Assembly: GCA_003522805.1 (NCBI GenBank) | Contig: DPIB01000002.1 | Coordinates: 1 to 16,272 of the forward strand | DNA length: 16,272 bases | From: Fervidobacterium sp. | GTDB taxonomy: Bacteria; Thermotogota; Thermotogae; Thermotogales; Fervidobacteriaceae | Direction: 5' to 3' | Part shown: in pieces, positions 15,931 to 16,272 of the stretch | How positions within the stretch are numbered: position 1 is the first letter of the stretch | How the letters are laid out: every line of letters starts with the position of its first letter | Position numbers and translations under genes: made by a program | Notes under the pieces: generated by a model | Database searches by the model: none | What the model was told of the DNA's origin: nothing | What the model saw: only the letters and a program-made list of their open reading frames with translations

Positions 15931-16125
15931 TGACAATATCTTATATCAATCACGATAACACGAAATATAATTTTCCGTAGCTGTTAGAGCGATACTCTTA
16001 AGATAGTATGATTTAAAGCCTCACATCAAACAATTTCAAGAACGAAATTCTCAAAAAACCACTGTACAAGTCTTACGCATCTTCTTTGCACAGTGGTTTT
16101 GATCTCCAAGTTTTGTTTTGTCAAG
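15931..16125. other. Convergent intergenic region
   Basis: About 195 bp between the ROK regulator stop and the stop of the convergent HMA-domain gene. It contains one clear inverted repeat (16055-16100) and nothing else recognisable. Confidence 0.6.
16053..16100 (-). terminator. Intrinsic terminator of the HMA-domain gene, weakly bidirectional
   Basis: AAAACCACTGT (16055-16065) and ACAGTGGTTTT (16090-16100) form an 11-bp perfect stem; one mismatch inside it allows two further pairs. On the minus strand the stem runs into six T (complement of 16053-16058), 25-70 bases after the HMA gene stop, a good terminator. On the plus strand only four T follow, so it may also stop the ROK regulator transcript less efficiently. 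Confidence 0.72.
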
Positions 16126-16272
16126 TCACAACATAGTCGTAGAAGCTACCGGATAGTCGATCTCTTCAAGCTTCTTGATAACTTTATCGATGTTGTCCGT
16201 ATTGATCGTGACTTTCTTTTCTTCTACGGAGACTTCAAAGTCTTTCTCACCGATTTCTTCCAATGCCTTCGA
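16126..16272 (-). CDS. Heavy-metal-associated (HMA) domain protein, C-terminal part
   Basis: A minus-strand open frame enters at the right edge and ends with TGA at 16128-16126, giving the last 48 residues. The pattern ALEEIG then FEVSVEEKKVTI, followed by IDKVIKKLEEIDYPV, matches the second half of a ferredoxin-like HMA domain: helix 1 end, strand beta2-beta3, helix 2 and the final Tyr-Pro-Val strand. These domains form CopZ-like metallochaperones or the N-terminus of P-type ATPases. Because the protein ends soon after the domain, a small stand-alone protein of about 65-75 residues is more likely. The CxxC metal site would be outside the window, so metal binding cannot be checked. It appears unrelated to the sugar locus. 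Confidence 0.75.
   Translation of the reverse strand, partial: SKALEEIGEKDFEVSVEEKKVTINTDNIDKVIKKLEEIDYPVASTTML

Noticed and set aside
1..16272. CRISPR arrays, tRNA/rRNA genes, insertion sequences, toxin-antitoxin pairs
   Set aside because: No regularly spaced repeats, cloverleaf-type sequence, transposase motifs or terminal inverted repeats were seen on either strand.

Overview
The window looks like a carbohydrate-utilisation locus from a thermophilic, Thermotogota-like bacterium. The evidence for the host is indirect: moderate-to-low GC, heavy use of AGA/AGG arginine and ATA isoleucine codons, strong GGAGG ribosome sites, a solute-binding protein with an Ala-type signal peptidase site rather than a lipobox Cys, and ROK-family regulation. 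Species-level assignment is not possible from the sequence alone.

Layout. Bases 1-594 are a divergent intergenic region: the start codon of a minus-strand gene sits at the extreme left edge, and a candidate promoter for the plus-strand operon lies at 421-448. From 595 to 15930 every confident gene is on the plus strand. First come a DUF4185-like propeller protein, a two-domain class I mannose-6-phosphate isomerase and a ROK sugar kinase (595-4581). A cytoplasmic GH38 alpha-mannosidase-type enzyme follows (4708-7692). A 454-bp purine-rich gap without a convincing gene precedes the ABC importer: binding protein, a strong intercistronic hairpin, then two permeases (8147-11298). A signal-peptide-bearing GH38-like enzyme overlaps the second permease by 4 bp, and a cytoplasmic alpha/beta-hydrolase esterase follows (to 14299). 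After an AT-rich 479-bp gap there is a ROK-type repressor (14779-15930). The right edge holds the C-terminus of a minus-strand heavy-metal-associated (HMA) domain protein with its terminator.

How it fits together (inference). An exported GH38-like enzyme trims an alpha-mannose-containing glycan outside the cytoplasm, and the ABC importer, which borrows an ATPase encoded elsewhere, brings in oligosaccharides. Inside, the esterase removes acyl groups, and the long GH38 enzyme and the DUF4185 propeller protein cut the glycan. The ROK kinase phosphorylates the released hexose and the isomerase turns mannose-6-phosphate into fructose-6-phosphate. The terminal ROK repressor probably controls the locus; a 12-of-13 matching motif occurs upstream of both the first gene and the binding-protein gene.

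Most unusual points: the isomerase carries an N-terminal P-loop-kinase-like domain whose Walker A lysine is missing; both ROK proteins lack the family's usual zinc-binding His/Cys signature; the two GH38 homologues appear split between compartments; and a DUF4185 protein without a signal peptide sits in a mannose pathway. No tRNA, rRNA, CRISPR array or insertion sequence was seen.
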